Below, piece by piece: positions 25,905 to 33,871 of a DNA stretch of 64,000 nt. Source of the DNA: Paenibacillus whitsoniae. Its GTDB lineage: Bacteria > Bacillota > Bacilli > Paenibacillales > NBRC-103111. The stretch lies in the NCBI RefSeq assembly GCF_003955665.1, contig NZ_RXHU01000065.1, forward strand, positions 1 to 64,000. The letters run 5' to 3'. The position numbers were made by a program, and so were the translations under genes. A model generated the notes under the pieces. It saw only the letters and a program-made list of their open reading frames with translations. It ran no database searches and was not told the DNA's origin. Within the stretch, counting starts at the first letter, position 1; each line of letters opens with the position of its first letter.

Positions 25905-26558
25905 CTATTCTACTCTTTCTAAATTCCCGTTCGCATCCATCTTGAAGCGAGGCTTCTCCTCTTCTTCTTCTTCCACGAGAAAGGCCATTTTCCGGGCTCG
26001 ATCCATAATTTGAATCAGCGCTTTATAATCATCGTTGACCACGCGATAATCCGTTTCCACTTCATTTACTTGTTTATTGAGCTTGTTGTTTTCTCTGCCA
26101 AGTCTATCGAGCTCTTCTTCTTTTTCCTGGAGCTCTTTCTCAAGCGATTTAATATGACGATTCATGTCTTGATAGGTGGTCTTCCACTGTCTCAGGAACC
26201 GAATCACCGCGTCGATGGACAGTGTTTCTTCCGTAAATCCTTCATTCTTATTCACCGCAAGCTCCGAGCTTTCCAACAAACCGATGGAGGACGCTCCTGA
26301 GATGGAAACCGGCGCATGCTTTTTCTGCTGCGTCCGTTTTTGACGTTGGGCCTTGGCGATCTGAATCGCCGCCTCATATTTTTTTCTAACAAAACTATTC
26401 CACCGAAAACCACAAGCTGCCGCGGTGCGGCCAATGCGCTCCCCGACCTCTTCAAACGCAGATAATTGCGTGCTGCCCTCCCGGATATGACGCAATGTCA
26501 ACTCCGCTAAAATCAAGTCGTCTTCGTCGCTCCAAGCATCTTGTCTAATTGCCGACAT
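25905..26558 (-). CDS. RsfA/YlbO (GerR)-type Myb-like sporulation regulator
   Basis: DNA-binding regulator of about 217 residues. Start at the ATG at 26558 (MSAIRQDAWSDEDD) with AGGAGG upstream; an in-frame start at 26597 precedes that site and is unlikely. The N-terminal Myb/SANT-like domain shows conserved tryptophans in AWSDEDDLILAE and FRWNSFVRKKY, followed by a basic linker and a long coiled coil (about 115-175, ENNKLNKQVNEVETDYRV). Family members RsfA and GerR of B. subtilis modulate late sporulation genes in the forespore or mother cell. The location next to panE matches ylbO. Which sporulation stage it acts in is inference. Confidence 0.85.
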   Translation of the reverse strand: MSAIRQDAWSDEDDLILAELTLRHIREGSTQLSAFEEVGERIGRTAAACGFRWNSFVRKKYEAAIQIAKAQRQKRTQQKKHAPVSISGASSIGLLESSELAVNKNEGFTEETLSIDAVIRFLRQWKTTYQDMNRHIKSLEKELQEKEEELDRLGRENNKLNKQVNEVETDYRVVNDDYKALIQIMDRARKMAFLVEEEEEEKPRFKMDANGNLERVE

Positions 26559-26837
26559 AAGGTCAAACCTCCTAACGATAGTATAGGGACCCGTCACCCG
26601 TGCTGCTTAACGTTCGCCTATTTACAGCTGCAACCTATAGAGGAATCAATTGTTCAGTCACAAGTTGAATTGATTCGTGCCATTATTACTATTTCTATGC
26701 CCATACTAGAGTTCATAGAATCTATTTGATACTAAATGGTATTGCCATTTTTTTAGGCCCTCATACATGAAATGCGCATAAAATGGCATACTAGCCTTAG
26801 CCCAAGAAATGTTTGCAATTTCGTCACGGTTTGACGG
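26559..26837. other. Intergenic region without a recognisable gene
   Basis: Divergent gap between the RsfA-type gene and yqgY. It is AT-rich. I found no open frame with a ribosome site on either strand and no clear structured RNA; it must hold the regulator's promoter, which I could not assign. Confidence 0.5.
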
Positions 26838-26866
26838 TTTACACCACTTCCATCAAAAGGTATAAT
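26838..26866 (+). promoter_or_regulatory. Sigma-A promoter of yqgY
   Basis: TTTACA at 26838-26843 and TATAAT at 26861-26866 with exactly 17 bp between them, about 48 bp upstream of the yqgY start. Confidence 0.78.
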
Positions 26867-26913
26867 GTGGTGTAGTTAACGTGCAACGTGGTATGAGAGG
26901 GGGATGTTACGAG

Positions 26914-27144
26914 ATGGATCGCATGTTTCGAGTGCTTGGATTCTGGACACTTGCTATCGCATTGATGAGCTTGGCAGGCGATATGATACCAATGTCTCTG
27001 ATTTTCTTTTTTCAAACTGCTGTATTCGTGATTCTAGGGTATATGCGTTTGTCTGAGAGAACGTACATATTGTTGTTCTGGGGATACATGATTCTTTCCT
27101 TTAGCGGATTTACGTATTGGTCATTTTTCAAAATGACGGTCTAA
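26914..27144 (+). CDS. yqgY: DUF2626 membrane protein YqgY
   Basis: A 76-residue protein beginning MDRMFRVLGFW, closely like B. subtilis YqgY. Three hydrophobic segments are seen, ending in FSGFTYWSFFKM. I use the ATG at 26914, preceded by GAGAGGGGG; an earlier ATG at 26881 has no ribosome site and adds residues absent from the family. A monocistronic unit with its own promoter and a bidirectional terminator. Function unknown. Confidence 0.85.
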   Translation: MDRMFRVLGFWTLAIALMSLAGDMIPMSLIFFFQTAVFVILGYMRLSERTYILLFWGYMILSFSGFTYWSFFKMTV

Positions 27145-27166
27145 TCCCTTATTCTCGTGGACAAAC

Positions 27167-27206
27167 CAAAAAGGTGAATCGGTTTTCATGCCGACTCACC
27201 TTTTTT
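27167..27206. terminator. Bidirectional terminator between yqgY and the methyltransferase gene
   Basis: AAAAAGGTGAATCGG pairs with CCGACTCACCTTTTTT, with A-runs on the left and T-runs on the right, so it can end transcripts arriving from both convergent genes. Confidence 0.88.
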
Positions 27207-27217
27207 GCATGGCGAAG

Positions 27218-28327
27218 CTATGATTTGGTCGCAATGAACACTTTGAATAACTCGCTCATGCCATCGCTTAGCAGCAGCTGCCGAATGGATCGATTCCGTT
27301 TGGACACTTCGCTGAACGGGTTCGGATCATAATGCGCTTGCAGTTTCTCCAGGATCCCTTGCGCAACCAGGAATTCGCGCTGCGTTTGCAGCGGCGCCGG
27401 CACCAGTCCATTCGCCTCCGCGACCGCGCGGCATTGCGAGAAATCCACATGCGCCGTCAAATCCTGTTCCCCGGGATGAAGGAACGGATCGCTATGCGCC
27501 TGGTGACGGTAATAGCACATCAGTGTACCCAGCTTGCGATGCGCAGCATACAACTCTTCCTCGCGGTCACCGTAGTCGATGATCAACAGCGCACCGCCGG
27601 CCATCCGCCGTGCGACATCCGCGATCCAATCTTCCGCGGCCAGATTGATTTCGACAATTTGTCCCTCCTGCCACTGAACTTTCAACCGCTTCGCCGCGTC
27701 TAACACTCGGCGTTCTACATCCGGCAGCCAAAGTTCGGTGAAGGCTTGACCCTGCTCGCTCCAAGCGACGTGAGATTCCAAAAAGTCGCCCTTTCGATAC
27801 TGCAGCCGATGCACCGGAAAGGCGTCCAGCAGTTCGTTAGCCAGTACATATACGTGTTTCTGCGGCGGCTCGGCAAGCCAGTCCTCACCGTCCGTGTAAA
27901 CGACTTTCCCACTGTGTGCGCTGAGCGTTTCCCGCTGCAAGTCGCGATGATAGGGAGAAGACTCTACCATGGTATACCGGAGGCGCTCGTAGATATTCGG
28001 CTCCGCCCGCCGTATGTCATCCAGCACATGCAGCGCCATGCGGCCGTTCCCTCCACCCCATTCAACCAGGTGAAGCGGTGTCTCAGGTTCATGCCTGATT
28101 TGTGAACACAACCACTGCGCAATCATCTCGCCCATCACTGTCCCGATGGAAGAGCTTGTATAGAAATCGCCGCTCTTGCCGATTTTTTCGCGGCTTTGTC
28201 GGTAGTACCCCTGCGTTTCGTGATATAAACATAACTGCATGTAATCGTGAAAAGAAATACATCCTCTCGGATCCGCTTGCATGGCTTCTATTAATACGAA
28301 CGTCATGTCTTGTGCGATATGCGACAT
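27218..28327 (-). CDS. MidA/DUF185-type SAM-dependent methyltransferase
   Basis: Class I methyltransferase of 369 residues related to the mitochondrial complex I assembly factor NDUFAF7 (MidA). N-terminal ISFHDYMQLCLYHETQGYY and GDFYTSSSIGTVMGEMIA are typical of the family, followed by the SAM loop LVEWGGGNGRMALHVLDD and the NELLDAFPVHRL motif. Start is the ATG at 28327 with GGAGGGG eight bases upstream. The bacterial substrate is not known, although the eukaryotic relative methylates an arginine. Transcribed alone, divergent from the lipoprotein gene. Confidence 0.85.
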   Translation of the reverse strand: MSHIAQDMTFVLIEAMQADPRGCISFHDYMQLCLYHETQGYYRQSREKIGKSGDFYTSSSIGTVMGEMIAQWLCSQIRHEPETPLHLVEWGGGNGRMALHVLDDIRRAEPNIYERLRYTMVESSPYHRDLQRETLSAHSGKVVYTDGEDWLAEPPQKHVYVLANELLDAFPVHRLQYRKGDFLESHVAWSEQGQAFTELWLPDVERRVLDAAKRLKVQWQEGQIVEINLAAEDWIADVARRMAGGALLIIDYGDREEELYAAHRKLGTLMCYYRHQAHSDPFLHPGEQDLTAHVDFSQCRAVAEANGLVPAPLQTQREFLVAQGILEKLQAHYDPNPFSEVSKRNRSIRQLLLSDGMSELFKVFIATKS

Positions 28328-28355
28328 CAAGTATGCCCCTCCAATTGTTTACTTA

Positions 28356-28384
28356 AAGACAAATGCGCGGGAAACCATTATAAT
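28356..28384 (+). promoter_or_regulatory. Likely sigma-A promoter of the plus-strand lipoprotein gene
   Basis: AAGACA (28356-28361) and TATAAT (28379-28384) are 17 bp apart; the -35 is weak. It lies 35 bp before the ATG at 28419. Confidence 0.6.
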
Positions 28385-28418
28385 GAATAAGGATTTACGG
28401 AAGGAGCGAACATCCAGC

Positions 28419-29378
28419 ATGTCAAAAAAATGGATCGCCGGCGCAGCTTTAACTACGCTCAGCCTGGTTTCGTTAACGGCTTGTACCGATAACACGCAAG
28501 TTAAGGAGACTGTGCAGCAATCACTTACCAAGCAATCCGAAATGAAATCGTATACGTTCGAGGGAAGCACGACGCTTTCAATCGGGAACGACGTGCTCAA
28601 ATCGGCCAATCCGCTTACGAACGAGCTGCTGTCTCTGGTGAAGGAAAGCACGATTACCTGGAAAGGCATCTCCAACCTGGACCCGCTGCAGTATCAGACA
28701 GATTTGCAGATTACGCCGAAAGGCTCAACATCCCCGTTTGAGATTCCTATTTTAATTAAAGATAGCAAAATGTATTTTAATATACCAGCCCTGAATAAAG
28801 GGACCGATGAGTTTTTCGCCTTGGATCTGCAAAAATTAAGTGCCGGCAGCACCGGTCCGCTGAATGCCGATACTTTGAAAAATACGCCGCAGGTGACGAC
28901 GGCGATGAGCAAACTCGTGTTGGACGGCCTGGATGCCAAATGGTTTAAAGAAGCGAACGATCCGATCAAGCTGAAAGACGGCACATCGGCGAAATCGATT
29001 ACGATTGAGCTGACCAATAAGAATGAAAAGGAAATCAACACCGCGATACAGGCCAAAATGCCGGAGTTCCTCTCCACACTGCAAACCAACGGCCTCTTGA
29101 CGGCCGATAAAGCGGAGCAGTTCCAGAAGAACGGCCTGCAACTCAAAGCGCCAGGCAAAATCGCCCTCGCCATTGACGACCAAGGCTTTGCCCGTGATCA
29201 GTCGCTCGACCTTACGTTCCTCTTGACGGTGGATGGCAAGCCGCAAGAAAGTCATGTCATCCTGCATCAAGCATTTGATGCAATTAACCAGAATACGCCG
29301 CTGACCCGTGAAGTGCCGGCTAAGGCCAAAAATTTCGAGGATATCTTGAAATTCCTCGCGCCTGCAACGAAAAAATAG
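28419..29378 (+). CDS. Exported lipoprotein of the DUF6612/LppX-like type
   Basis: A 319-residue secreted lipoprotein. Start at the ATG at 28419 (MSKKWIAGAALTT), the first after AAGGAGCG; upstream in-frame codons lack a site and overlap the promoter. Signal peptide ends in the lipobox SLTAC. The rest looks like a beta-rich LolA/LppX-like fold: repeated alternating strands (KSYTFEGSTTLSIG, YQTDLQITPKG, KMYFNIPAL) and many Asn/Thr/Lys. Similar proteins are common in Paenibacillus, but I can give no biochemical role. A strong terminator follows, so it is a single-gene unit. Confidence 0.7.
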   Translation: MSKKWIAGAALTTLSLVSLTACTDNTQVKETVQQSLTKQSEMKSYTFEGSTTLSIGNDVLKSANPLTNELLSLVKESTITWKGISNLDPLQYQTDLQITPKGSTSPFEIPILIKDSKMYFNIPALNKGTDEFFALDLQKLSAGSTGPLNADTLKNTPQVTTAMSKLVLDGLDAKWFKEANDPIKLKDGTSAKSITIELTNKNEKEINTAIQAKMPEFLSTLQTNGLLTADKAEQFQKNGLQLKAPGKIALAIDDQGFARDQSLDLTFLLTVDGKPQESHVILHQAFDAINQNTPLTREVPAKAKNFEDILKFLAPATKK

Positions 29379-29392
29379 CGACCGATTGGCGA

Positions 29393-29430
29393 GAAATACT
29401 TACCTCCCCCCAGAGGTAAGTATTTTTTTG
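29393..29430 (+). terminator. Terminator after the lipoprotein gene
   Basis: AAATACTTACCTC pairs perfectly with GAGGTAAGTATTT around a six-base C-rich loop and runs into a T-tract. Confidence 0.92.
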
Positions 29431-29483
29431 TGCTTCAATTAATAGAAATATGATAATCTATCCATAGGGGGAGAGCACAAGCC

Positions 29484-30578
29484 ATGACGTCAAAACTTAG
29501 AGCCACGCTGGTATCCATTCTATTAGCCGCACAGCTCGCGCTGCCGCCAGCAGCAGCCTCGGCCGAAGGCACAGCGCCGACAGATACAGAGACGCAAGAG
29601 CTTGTTCAAAAAGGGCTGACCATTTTTGAAATCGACAAAGAAGTCGCTCGGCTAAACGATCAGGACGCCGCGATCGGCGAACAAATCAAACAAAACGAAA
29701 GCAATATCGACAAGCAACAGGGACAAGTCGATACCACACGCAAGCATGCCGGCAAAGTGCTTCGCGCTTATTATACCGGCGAGCGGGATTCGATCTGGAT
29801 GATGCTATTCTCCGTTCGATCCTTTACCGACGCCTTGCGGATGTTTGAATATTTGCAAATGATCGTACGCAACGACCACCATGCGCTGAATACATATACC
29901 GACTCGGTCAAAAAGCTGACAAGCCTCCAGGACGACCTCACGAAGTCCCGCGCAAAGCTGCAAGAGACCAAAGCCAACTATTTAACGCAGCGCGAGCGGT
30001 TGGTCAAGCTTCAGGAAGAGCTGGACCGCCAGCTCGCAGCCAGTACACAGGCGGAAGCCATTGCGTCGCAGATCAAGAGTCTGAACGACGACTGGAAGGA
30101 AAAAGGGATTCCTGTAGTGAGAGAGTATCTCGACAGTTTATCCCAGGGGTTCCGCGAACTTCCGCAATTTCTGGCCAAAGACAGCAAATATATGGACCTG
30201 TCCAATCCGAAAAATTTGCTTATACAAATGGGCGACACCGATTTCAACAACTATTTGTACGCGAAAAGCGATCTGCTTAAACATCTCAGCTTTACGTTTG
30301 AGGAAGGCTACATTACGGCTAAAGGGAAAAAAGACGACGTTGACATCGCCATCGAAGGCAAGTTCGACCTCGTCCAGCAGCCGGACATGAATGAAGTCCG
30401 CTTCACGGTGAACAAACTGCAATTCAACGGCTATCAATTGCCGGATACGACGATCGCCGACTTCTCCAAGGATTTTCAGCTCGGTTTTATTCCGAAGAAG
30501 TTCATCTCCCAGCTTGATGTCACCCAGGTTGAGATGAGAAAAGGGCTGATCGTTGTAAAATTGAAACTATCCTTGTAA
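29484..30578 (+). CDS. Secreted CwlO/PcsB-like coiled-coil protein without a hydrolase domain
   Basis: A 364-residue protein with a signal peptide (1-27, ending PPAAASA). Two coiled-coil stretches (about 45-90 and 135-200) flank a segment, RAYYTGERDSIWMMLFSVR followed by MFEYLQMI, which resembles the hinge of CwlO and PcsB, whose coiled coils sense FtsEX. Where those enzymes carry an NlpC/P60 or CHAP hydrolase, this protein has about 130 residues (230-364) of alternating beta strands with no catalytic cysteine at all. It might be a regulator or decoy of FtsEX or a lipid/wall binding protein. RBS GGGGGAG precedes the ATG. The fold of the C-terminal part is unknown to me. Confidence 0.7.
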   Translation: MTSKLRATLVSILLAAQLALPPAAASAEGTAPTDTETQELVQKGLTIFEIDKEVARLNDQDAAIGEQIKQNESNIDKQQGQVDTTRKHAGKVLRAYYTGERDSIWMMLFSVRSFTDALRMFEYLQMIVRNDHHALNTYTDSVKKLTSLQDDLTKSRAKLQETKANYLTQRERLVKLQEELDRQLAASTQAEAIASQIKSLNDDWKEKGIPVVREYLDSLSQGFRELPQFLAKDSKYMDLSNPKNLLIQMGDTDFNNYLYAKSDLLKHLSFTFEEGYITAKGKKDDVDIAIEGKFDLVQQPDMNEVRFTVNKLQFNGYQLPDTTIADFSKDFQLGFIPKKFISQLDVTQVEMRKGLIVVKLKLSL

Positions 30579-30614
30579 ACTAGACGGATACCACTCACAA
30601 AGCGAGGAATAGGC

Positions 30615-31103
30615 ATGGAAACAAAAATTGGGATCGCCATGGAGCTTCCCGAAGGAAAACTCCCCGGCTTTTACGCGCAAATCGTGAAAGCGTTGGCTGG
30701 CAAAGCCCAGCTGTTTGACCGGGATAAAGAACTGCTGATCGTGGATAATGAATCGCAACAGCAGGCCGTACTTGCGGTGATGAAAGATTTTGGCATCGAG
30801 ACGTCCGTCATGAAGCTGCGTTTGCTCGCTCCTGACGCGGAGCTGACCGAGTTGTTTGACGATTACGGCTTCACGAGCCGCGCAGAGCACAACTATGTCT
30901 ATGATAAAATCGTGACAGCTTTCCGCTTCGCGGAAGGCTGCGACCAGGCGGACGTCGATCAGGCCGCCCTGCAAATCGAAGAGCATCTGATCGCGCTCTA
31001 CACAGAGCGCGGTCATGATGTTTATATCGTGGACGGCCAGCTCGAAGAGCTGGTGCACGGTATCGCGAAAGCCTATCGCTGCAGTATTGAGCTGTTGCCG
31101 TAA
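30615..31103 (+). CDS. Unknown cytoplasmic protein, probably co-transcribed with the coiled-coil gene
   Basis: A 162-residue acidic protein of unknown family, starting METKIGIAMELPEGKL after AGCGAGGA. No signal peptide or membrane helix. Composition and alternating helix/strand pattern suggest a small globular alpha/beta protein, with a run of predicted helices at 100-160. It begins 36 bp after the coiled-coil gene and shares its terminator, so it probably belongs to the same transcript. I recognise no motif. Confidence 0.65.
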   Translation: METKIGIAMELPEGKLPGFYAQIVKALAGKAQLFDRDKELLIVDNESQQQAVLAVMKDFGIETSVMKLRLLAPDAELTELFDDYGFTSRAEHNYVYDKIVTAFRFAEGCDQADVDQAALQIEEHLIALYTERGHDVYIVDGQLEELVHGIAKAYRCSIELLP

Positions 31104-31109
31104 ACGGAA

Positions 31110-31152
31110 GAAAGCCCGCATGCCTCTGAATCACGAGGCGTGCGGGCTTTTC
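31110..31152. terminator. Bidirectional terminator
   Basis: AAAGCCCGCATGCCTC pairs with GAGGCGTGCGGGCTTTT around a 9-nt loop. It lies between the convergent unknown gene (plus) and phoH2 (minus) and can serve both. Confidence 0.9.
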
Positions 31153-31159
31153 TACATTT

Positions 31160-32491
31160 TCACAGCAAGTCGGCCGCCAACTGAGCGAGATGCGAGCGTT
31201 CACCGCGCTCCAGCGTTACGTGACCGCTGATGCCTTCTTGCTTGAACCGCTCGACCACGTAGGTGAGACCGTTGCTGGACGCATCCAGATACGGATGGTC
31301 GATCTGATCCGGATCGCCTAACAGCACGATCTTACTACCTTCCCCAACCCGGGATACGATCGTTTTCACCTCGTGCTTGGACAAGTTCTGCGCTTCATCG
31401 ATGATGATGAATTGACCAGGAATCGAACGGCCGCGAATATACGTCAACGCCTCGACTTGAATACTGCCGAGCCCGGCCAATATTTTCTCAATGTCTCCCG
31501 GCTTCTTCGTATCGAATAGATACTCGAGATTGTCGTAAATCGGCTGCATCCACGGCCGCAGCTTCTCATCCTTCTCCCCTGGCAAATACCCGATATCCTT
31601 GCCCATCGGCACGACCGGTCTTGCAATAAGCAGCTTCTTGTACTTGCGGTCATCCTCGATTTTCATAAGACCTGCCGCAAGCGTGAGCAGCGTTTTCCCT
31701 GTTCCCGCTTTACCGGTGAGCGTCACCAACGGAATGTCATCATTGAGCAGCAGCTCCAATGCCATGCGCTGTTGGGCGTTGCGGGCGGCAATGCCCCAGA
31801 TCGGATCGTTGCTCATATACAGCGGTTCAAGCTTCTTGCCGTCCGGTGTCACCTTGAGCAGCGCGGATTTGGAGGAGCCGAGTTCGTCCCTCAGAATCAC
31901 AAACTCATGCGGGTGCAGCATATAGCCGAGATTCAAAGACGTGACGTTCAGAAAGCGATAGGTGTAAAACTCATCGATGATGGAAGGATGCACATAGAGC
32001 GTAATATTCCCGGTATACATGTCGGTTTGGGCAACAATACGGTCCGTCAAGTAATCCTGCGCCGGAATGCCCAGTACGTCGGCTTTGATACGTACAAGCG
32101 TATCTTTGCTGACGATCACGACAGGGCGCGGCTGATCGGTTTCCTGTTCTTCCAAATGATAATTGAGCGCAACCGCAAGAATGCGATTATCGTTAGTTAG
32201 TTCGGCAAATGTATCCTGCAGCTTGGCAAAGCTGCGGTGATTGAGCTCCACTTTAATGCTGCCGCCGTGCTCGAGCGTGATGCCGTTGGATAAGTTTCCT
32301 TTTACCCGCAAGCCATCTAATAATCTCGAGACGTGCCTCGCATTCCGACCGATTTCATCCGCATTTCGTTTCTTCGAATCGATCTCTTCCAACACCACGG
32401 CGGGTATGACCACTTCATTATCTTCAAATGCGAACAAAGCATTCGGATCTTGAAGCAGTACATTCGTATCCAGCACGTAAATTTTTTTCAT
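31160..32491 (-). CDS. ylaK: PhoH2 (YlaK): PIN domain fused to PhoH ATPase
   Basis: A 443-residue protein whose N terminus is a PIN-type nuclease domain (YVLDTNVLLQDPNALFAFED, conserved Asp at 8 and EE/D residues further on), fused to a PhoH-type ATPase with Walker A TLTGKAGTGKTLLTLAAGL near residue 260 and Walker B FIIIDEAQNLSKHEVKT. In actinobacterial homologues this arrangement acts as an RNA helicase-nuclease. RBS GGGAGGGG precedes the ATG. Divergent from the YlaJ-like lipoprotein gene, as in the B. subtilis yla region. Confidence 0.9.
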   Translation of the reverse strand: MKKIYVLDTNVLLQDPNALFAFEDNEVVIPAVVLEEIDSKKRNADEIGRNARHVSRLLDGLRVKGNLSNGITLEHGGSIKVELNHRSFAKLQDTFAELTNDNRILAVALNYHLEEQETDQPRPVVIVSKDTLVRIKADVLGIPAQDYLTDRIVAQTDMYTGNITLYVHPSIIDEFYTYRFLNVTSLNLGYMLHPHEFVILRDELGSSKSALLKVTPDGKKLEPLYMSNDPIWGIAARNAQQRMALELLLNDDIPLVTLTGKAGTGKTLLTLAAGLMKIEDDRKYKKLLIARPVVPMGKDIGYLPGEKDEKLRPWMQPIYDNLEYLFDTKKPGDIEKILAGLGSIQVEALTYIRGRSIPGQFIIIDEAQNLSKHEVKTIVSRVGEGSKIVLLGDPDQIDHPYLDASSNGLTYVVERFKQEGISGHVTLERGERSHLAQLAADLL

Positions 32492-32608
32492 TGGTGTGTC
32501 CCCTCCCAGATTTGGCGTTAGATCATTGGTTATATGCTATACATACATACAACCTAACCGCGCAGGACAAACTAAGCGCGAATGCAAAGGAAGAAAGGAT
32601 CGATTCTG

Positions 32609-33148
32609 GTGAGACTAATAGGGGTTTATTTACTGATTGCTACCCTCGCGGTAGGCTGCAGCCAAGCGCCGAAAAGTGGTGCCTCCTCTCAAGATACGAC
32701 TCAAAAGCAAATCAAAGTTCAACAAATCGCTCCGCAGAAGCTTGAGATCAAGGACCCGAAGGCCGTTGCAGAACGTTTGGAAAACTTGGCAAGCTCTATC
32801 CCACAAGTTGAAAGTGCGCATTGCGTCGTCTTCGGCAATACAGCGGTTGTCGGCATTAACATTAAGAAGGATCTCGACCGCTCCAAGGTCGGTACCGTGA
32901 AATATTCGGTCGCCGAAGCGCTCAAAAAAGATCCTTATGGCGTAAATGCGATCGTGACGGCCGACATGGATTTAGACCAGCGCCTGCGCAACATCCGGGA
33001 TAACATTCGGGCTGGAAGACCCGTAACAGGCTTTGCCGAGCAAATGGCCGACATCGTTGGGCGCGTCATGCCTCAGCTGCCCCGCGACATTCGGGAGCCG
33101 CGTGATGTTGAAACGAACAATGTGGGCCGCGATACCGGCGCGCGATAA
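32609..33148 (+). CDS. YhcN/YlaJ-family sporulation lipoprotein
   Basis: A 179-residue lipoprotein. I choose the GTG at 32609, giving MRLIGVYLLIATLAVGC with the lipobox LAVGC, because GAAAGGA lies nine bases upstream; the ATG at 32582 has no ribosome site. The mature part carries the YhcN/YlaJ fold: ERLENLASSIPQVESAHCVV, ALKKDPYGVNAIVTADMD and RLRNIRDNIRAGRP. YlaJ of B. subtilis is a spore lipoprotein linked to germination. The position beside phoH2 (ylaK) supports orthology with ylaJ. Confidence 0.82.
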   Translation: MRLIGVYLLIATLAVGCSQAPKSGASSQDTTQKQIKVQQIAPQKLEIKDPKAVAERLENLASSIPQVESAHCVVFGNTAVVGINIKKDLDRSKVGTVKYSVAEALKKDPYGVNAIVTADMDLDQRLRNIRDNIRAGRPVTGFAEQMADIVGRVMPQLPRDIREPRDVETNNVGRDTGAR

Positions 33149-33162
33149 GTCGGAGAAGATGA

Positions 33163-33201
33163 TAAAAAGCCTGTCTGCATACGCAGATCAAGGCTTTTTT
33201 A
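33163..33201 (+). terminator. Terminator of the YlaJ-like gene (overlaps the small minus-strand gene's end)
   Basis: AAAAAGCCT pairs with AAGGCTTTTTT, with an inner CTGC/GCAG stem. The hairpin overlaps the last codon of the small minus-strand gene, and A-runs on the left suggest it may act in both directions. Confidence 0.8.
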
Positions 33202-33336
33202 TCGCATCAAAAACTTGCCCGAGTAAAAACGCGCAAACTCGGCATCAGCAAGCTCGATCATATTCGTTTTAGGGAACATAGCGGCGCCATGAGTCGTCCA
33301 TAGCTGAGGTCGTAGACCTGTTAGGTGATCGTCCAT
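33199..33336 (-). CDS. Small unknown protein (45 residues)
   Basis: Minus-strand ATG at 33336, with TTTAGGAGGC ten bases upstream, opens 45 codons to a TAA at 33199. The product starts MDDHLTGLRPQLWTTHGA and ends with a Phe/Tyr-rich segment, FARFYSGKFLMR. It has no signal peptide and no recognisable motif. Support for a real gene is the near-perfect ribosome site, an extended -10 promoter about 50 bp upstream, and a terminator exactly at its end. No family is recognised. Confidence 0.6.
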   Translation of the reverse strand: MDDHLTGLRPQLWTTHGAAMFPKTNMIELADAEFARFYSGKFLMR

Positions 33337-33384
33337 AACGTTTGCGCCTCCTAAATAGGGGATGAAAACGCTCCTTACACTTAC

Positions 33385-33393
33385 AGTATAGCA
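33385..33393 (-). promoter_or_regulatory. Extended -10 element of the small gene
   Basis: On the minus strand TATACT at 33385-33390 is preceded by TGC, making an extended -10. There is no good -35. It lies about 50 bp before the ATG. Confidence 0.45.
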
Positions 33394-33544
33394 TAGCCGG
33401 TGGCAAGCGTTCCACCTTTATGTATCTATTTTCATGCGGCGAATGCACTCCTTTTTTTCATGTTGAAATGGCGGATATACATAAGTTTACGCCGCCGCGG
33501 CGAAGATATGTCCCGGCTTCGAGTATTTATACTTCCGCCATGTG

Positions 33545-33567
33545 CAAAAAGAACCTCCAATGGAGGC
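33545..33567 (-). terminator. Terminator of the ylaH-unknown-unknown operon
   Basis: On the minus strand CCTCCA and TGGAGG pair around one or a few bases and are followed by TTCTTTTTG, just after the stop at 33590. The 33394-33544 stretch beyond it shows no gene with a ribosome site. Confidence 0.7.
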
Positions 33568-33589
33568 CCTCACAAGCATGACAACGATG

Positions 33590-33871
33590 TTATTGATTGT
33601 TGTAAACCGGATTGGATCGGATGTCTTCCAAAAGCTTTGCCGCGCTTTCCAAATCAAATTGCACTGACTTCGCTTCGCCCTGCTGGACATAGCGAATAAC
33701 GACGAGGTCGCGCTCCTCAGCGATCTCTACGTCTAGCCCGCTAACCCTGTGATCCTCCGTCAAAATCATCTCGAAAAAGTCTAGCGTCTCCTTGGCAGCC
33801 CCATCGTCAGGCCGCGCTTCCGCTACAATGTGCATTTGCAACCAATTGAAAAAAGCATCCTGCTCTTTCAT
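33590..33871 (-). CDS. Unknown 93-residue protein
   Basis: Short protein starting MKEQDAFFNWLQMHIVAEAR, its ATG overlapping the stop of the preceding gene by four bases. It is acidic, with a helical N terminus and a strand pair at about 45-70 (SGLDVEIAEERDLVVIRYV). No signal peptide or metal motif. Co-translated with the gene upstream, so the two products may act together. Family not recognised. Confidence 0.7.
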   Translation of the reverse strand: MKEQDAFFNWLQMHIVAEARPDDGAAKETLDFFEMILTEDHRVSGLDVEIAEERDLVVIRYVQQGEAKSVQFDLESAAKLLEDIRSNPVYNNQ

